Source: Halobacteriales archaeon QS_9_68_42 | Lineage (GTDB): Archaea > Halobacteriota > Halobacteria > Halobacteriales > Haloarculaceae | DNA length: 6,777 bases | NCBI GenBank assembly: GCA_003022905.1 | Contig: PXSE01000033.1 | Span: forward strand, 1 to 6,777 | Reading direction: 5' to 3' | In this document: piece after piece, positions 5,307 to 6,777 of the stretch | Layout of the letters: each line of letters starts with the position of its first letter | Numbering within the stretch: position 1 is the stretch's first letter | Made by a program: the position numbers and the translations under genes | The notes under the pieces: model-generated | What the model was told of the DNA's origin: nothing | The model's input: the letters and a program-made list of their open reading frames with translations, nothing else | Databases searched by the model: none

Positions 5307-6777
5307 TCAGCGGTCGAGGTCGTAGAGGGCGCCGAACTTCGACTCGGCGTACTCGAGGAAGTAATCGGCGGTGAACGACTCGCCGGTGGCCTCCGCGACG
5401 AGCTCGTCGGTGGTGTAGCGCTGGCCGTGGCGGTGAACGTTGTCGGCCAGCCACTCGTGGAGCGGGTCGAACTCACCGGCCCGAACCTTCGACTCGAGGC
5501 CATCGATGTCGGCCTCGGCGGCGGCGTACAGTTGGGCCGCGAGCACGCTGCCCAGCGAGTAGGTCGGGAAGTAGCCGAAGGAGCCGTGGCTCCAGTGGAT
5601 GTCCTGCAGACAGCCCTCGCCGTCGGCGTCGGGACGGACGCCGAGGTACTCCTCCATTCTGTCGTTCCAGACGGCGGGCACCTCCTCGACATCGAGGTCG
5701 CCGGCCAGCAGGTCCCGCTCTATCTCGAACCGGAGGATGATGTGGAGGTGGTAGGTGAGCTCGTCGGCCTCAACCCGGATGAGGTTGTCCTCGTACACCC
5801 GGTTTGCGGCCTGGTAGGCCTGCTCGGCCGTGAGGTCGGTGCCGTAGACGTCGTTGAACCGGGGGGTGAACAGCTCCCAGAACGGCCGGCTGCGGCCGAC
5901 GTGGTTCTCGAAGAGCCGCGACTGGGACTCGTGGACCGTCAGCCCGCGGTGCTCGCCCAGCGGCGTGCCGTAGGCCTCCTTGGGGAGCCCCTGGGTGTAG
6001 GTGGCGTGGCCGAACTCGTGGACGGTCGAGCCCAGCGAGTCCAGCGGCTCGGACTCGTCGAACCGGGTGGTGACGCGGGCGTCGAACTGCGTGCCGCTGG
6101 AGAAGGGGTGCGGCGCCGTGTCGACGCGGCCGTGCTCGAAGTCGTAGCCGAGCGTCTCCAGGGCCTCCTCGGCCAGCGTCAGCTGGTCGTCCTCGGGGAA
6201 GGTCCCCTCGACGGCGTGGAGGTCGGCCTCGGAGTCCCGGATGTCGTCGATGAGCGGGACTAGCCGGTCGCGGAGCCGCTCGAGAACCCGCTCGGCGACC
6301 TCGAGGTCGAGGTACGGCTCGTAGTCGGCGAAAAGCACTGCGTAGGGGTCGGCGTCGGGGTCGATGTGCCCGGCGTACTCCCGCTTGAGGTCGAGCAGGC
6401 GCTCGACGGTCGGCGCGAACGTCGACCAGTCGTCCGCCGCTTTGGCCTCCTGCCAGACGGGGTGGGCGTCGCTGGTGGTCTCGCTTATCTCCTCGACGAG
6501 GTCGGTCGGAACCCGGGCCTTTCGCTCGTACTGGCGGCGTATCTCCCGGACGACCGCCGACTCCTCGGCGGACAGCTCCGCGGCCTCGAGTTCGTCCAGC
6601 CAGGCGCCGACGTCGTCGTCGATGAGCAGTTCGTGCTGCATCGCCGAGACGGCGCTGCGCTGTTTGGCCCGGGCCGGCGTGCCGCCCCCGGGCATCATCA
6701 CCTCCTGGTCCCACGACAGCACCATGTTCGCGTCCCCGAGATACGTCGCACGGCCGTACTGCTCCAGCAGCTCGTCG
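5307..6777 (-). CDS. M32-family zinc metallocarboxypeptidase (Taq/Pfu carboxypeptidase type), N terminus beyond the window
   Basis: This cytoplasmic metalloprotease removes C-terminal amino acids from peptides. In the 489 visible residues all five M32 signatures occur in order: DARVT (232-236), the zinc motif HEFGH (253-257; DNA 6006-6020) with catalytic Glu254, HESQ (282-285) whose Glu283 should be the third zinc ligand, IRVEAD (333-338) and GCLQDIHW (388-395), followed by GSFGYFPTY (398-406). M32 enzymes are about 500 residues long, so roughly 10-25 are missing. The ATG at 6725 is internal: the frame stays open to the right edge (DELLEQYGRATYLGDAN) and that stretch continues the normal family N terminus before MVLSWDQEVMMP. 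The true start therefore lies outside. The protein is acidic, as expected in a haloarchaeon, and no catalytic residue is missing. It is likely a housekeeping peptide-recycling enzyme unrelated to its neighbours. Confidence 0.96.
   Translation of the reverse strand, partial: DELLEQYGRATYLGDANMVLSWDQEVMMPGGGTPARAKQRSAVSAMQHELLIDDDVGAWLDELEAAELSAEESAVVREIRRQYERKARVPTDLVEEISETTSDAHPVWQEAKAADDWSTFAPTVERLLDLKREYAGHIDPDADPYAVLFADYEPYLDLEVAERVLERLRDRLVPLIDDIRDSEADLHAVEGTFPEDDQLTLAEEALETLGYDFEHGRVDTAPHPFSSGTQFDARVTTRFDESEPLDSLGSTVHEFGHATYTQGLPKEAYGTPLGEHRGLTVHESQSRLFENHVGRSRPFWELFTPRFNDVYGTDLTAEQAYQAANRVYEDNLIRVEADELTYHLHIILRFEIERDLLAGDLDVEEVPAVWNDRMEEYLGVRPDADGEGCLQDIHWSHGSFGYFPTYSLGSVLAAQLYAAAEADIDGLESKVRAGEFDPLHEWLADNVHRHGQRYTTDELVAEATGESFTADYFLEYAESKFGALYDLDR

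Noticed and set aside
5286..6263. A 325-codon open frame on the plus strand opposite the M32 peptidase
   Set aside because: It is an antisense shadow caused by GC-rich third positions: the minus strand carries every M32 signature motif, and the plus-strand product has only Val/Gly/Leu-rich low-complexity sequence.
6723..6725. ATG as the true start of the M32 peptidase
   Set aside because: The frame remains open to the window edge and the upstream residues match the usual family N terminus, so this Met is internal.

Overview
The window looks like ordinary chromosome of a halophilic archaeon (class Halobacteria). It is very GC-rich with strongly GC-biased third codon positions. The predicted proteins are rich in Asp and Glu even where they are soluble enzymes. 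The candidate promoters are short TATA-like boxes rather than bacterial -35/-10 pairs. One gene belongs to a family used in archaeal N-glycosylation. I would not name a genus from this sequence.

Layout from left to right. (1) Positions 1-574, minus strand: the first 191 residues of a short-chain dehydrogenase/reductase that runs off the left edge. (2) Positions 656-1179, plus strand: a small secreted or surface protein with a signal peptide, paired cysteines and N-glycosylation sequons. Its reading frame is broken near 1069-1100. (3) Positions 1279-2022 and 2019-3446, plus strand: a translationally coupled two-gene ABC exporter module, an ATPase followed by a 12-helix permease whose two halves resemble each other. 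(4) Positions 3392-5167, minus strand: an Agl23-like (TIGR03663-type) polytopic membrane protein. It converges on the permease gene, and the two coding regions overlap by 55 bp. (5) Positions 5307-6777, minus strand: an M32 zinc carboxypeptidase, complete at the C terminus, with its first residues beyond the right edge.

Only the ABC pair forms a clear functional unit: the ATPase should energise the permease, but the substrate cannot be read from the sequence. The dehydrogenase, secreted protein, Agl23-like protein and peptidase look like independent neighbours. The Agl23-like protein may act on lipid-linked glycans used to modify secreted proteins, but no other glycosylation gene is visible here. 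No stretch over 300 bases lacks a gene. The three intergenic gaps are 81, 99 and 139 bases long. I saw no RNA gene, CRISPR array, insertion sequence or prophage feature.

I found no convincing new multi-gene system. The points most worth checking are the frame break in the small secreted protein, the mismatch between the best ribosome-binding site and the reading frame of the dehydrogenase, the two-fold internal repeat of the permease, and the 55-bp convergent overlap.
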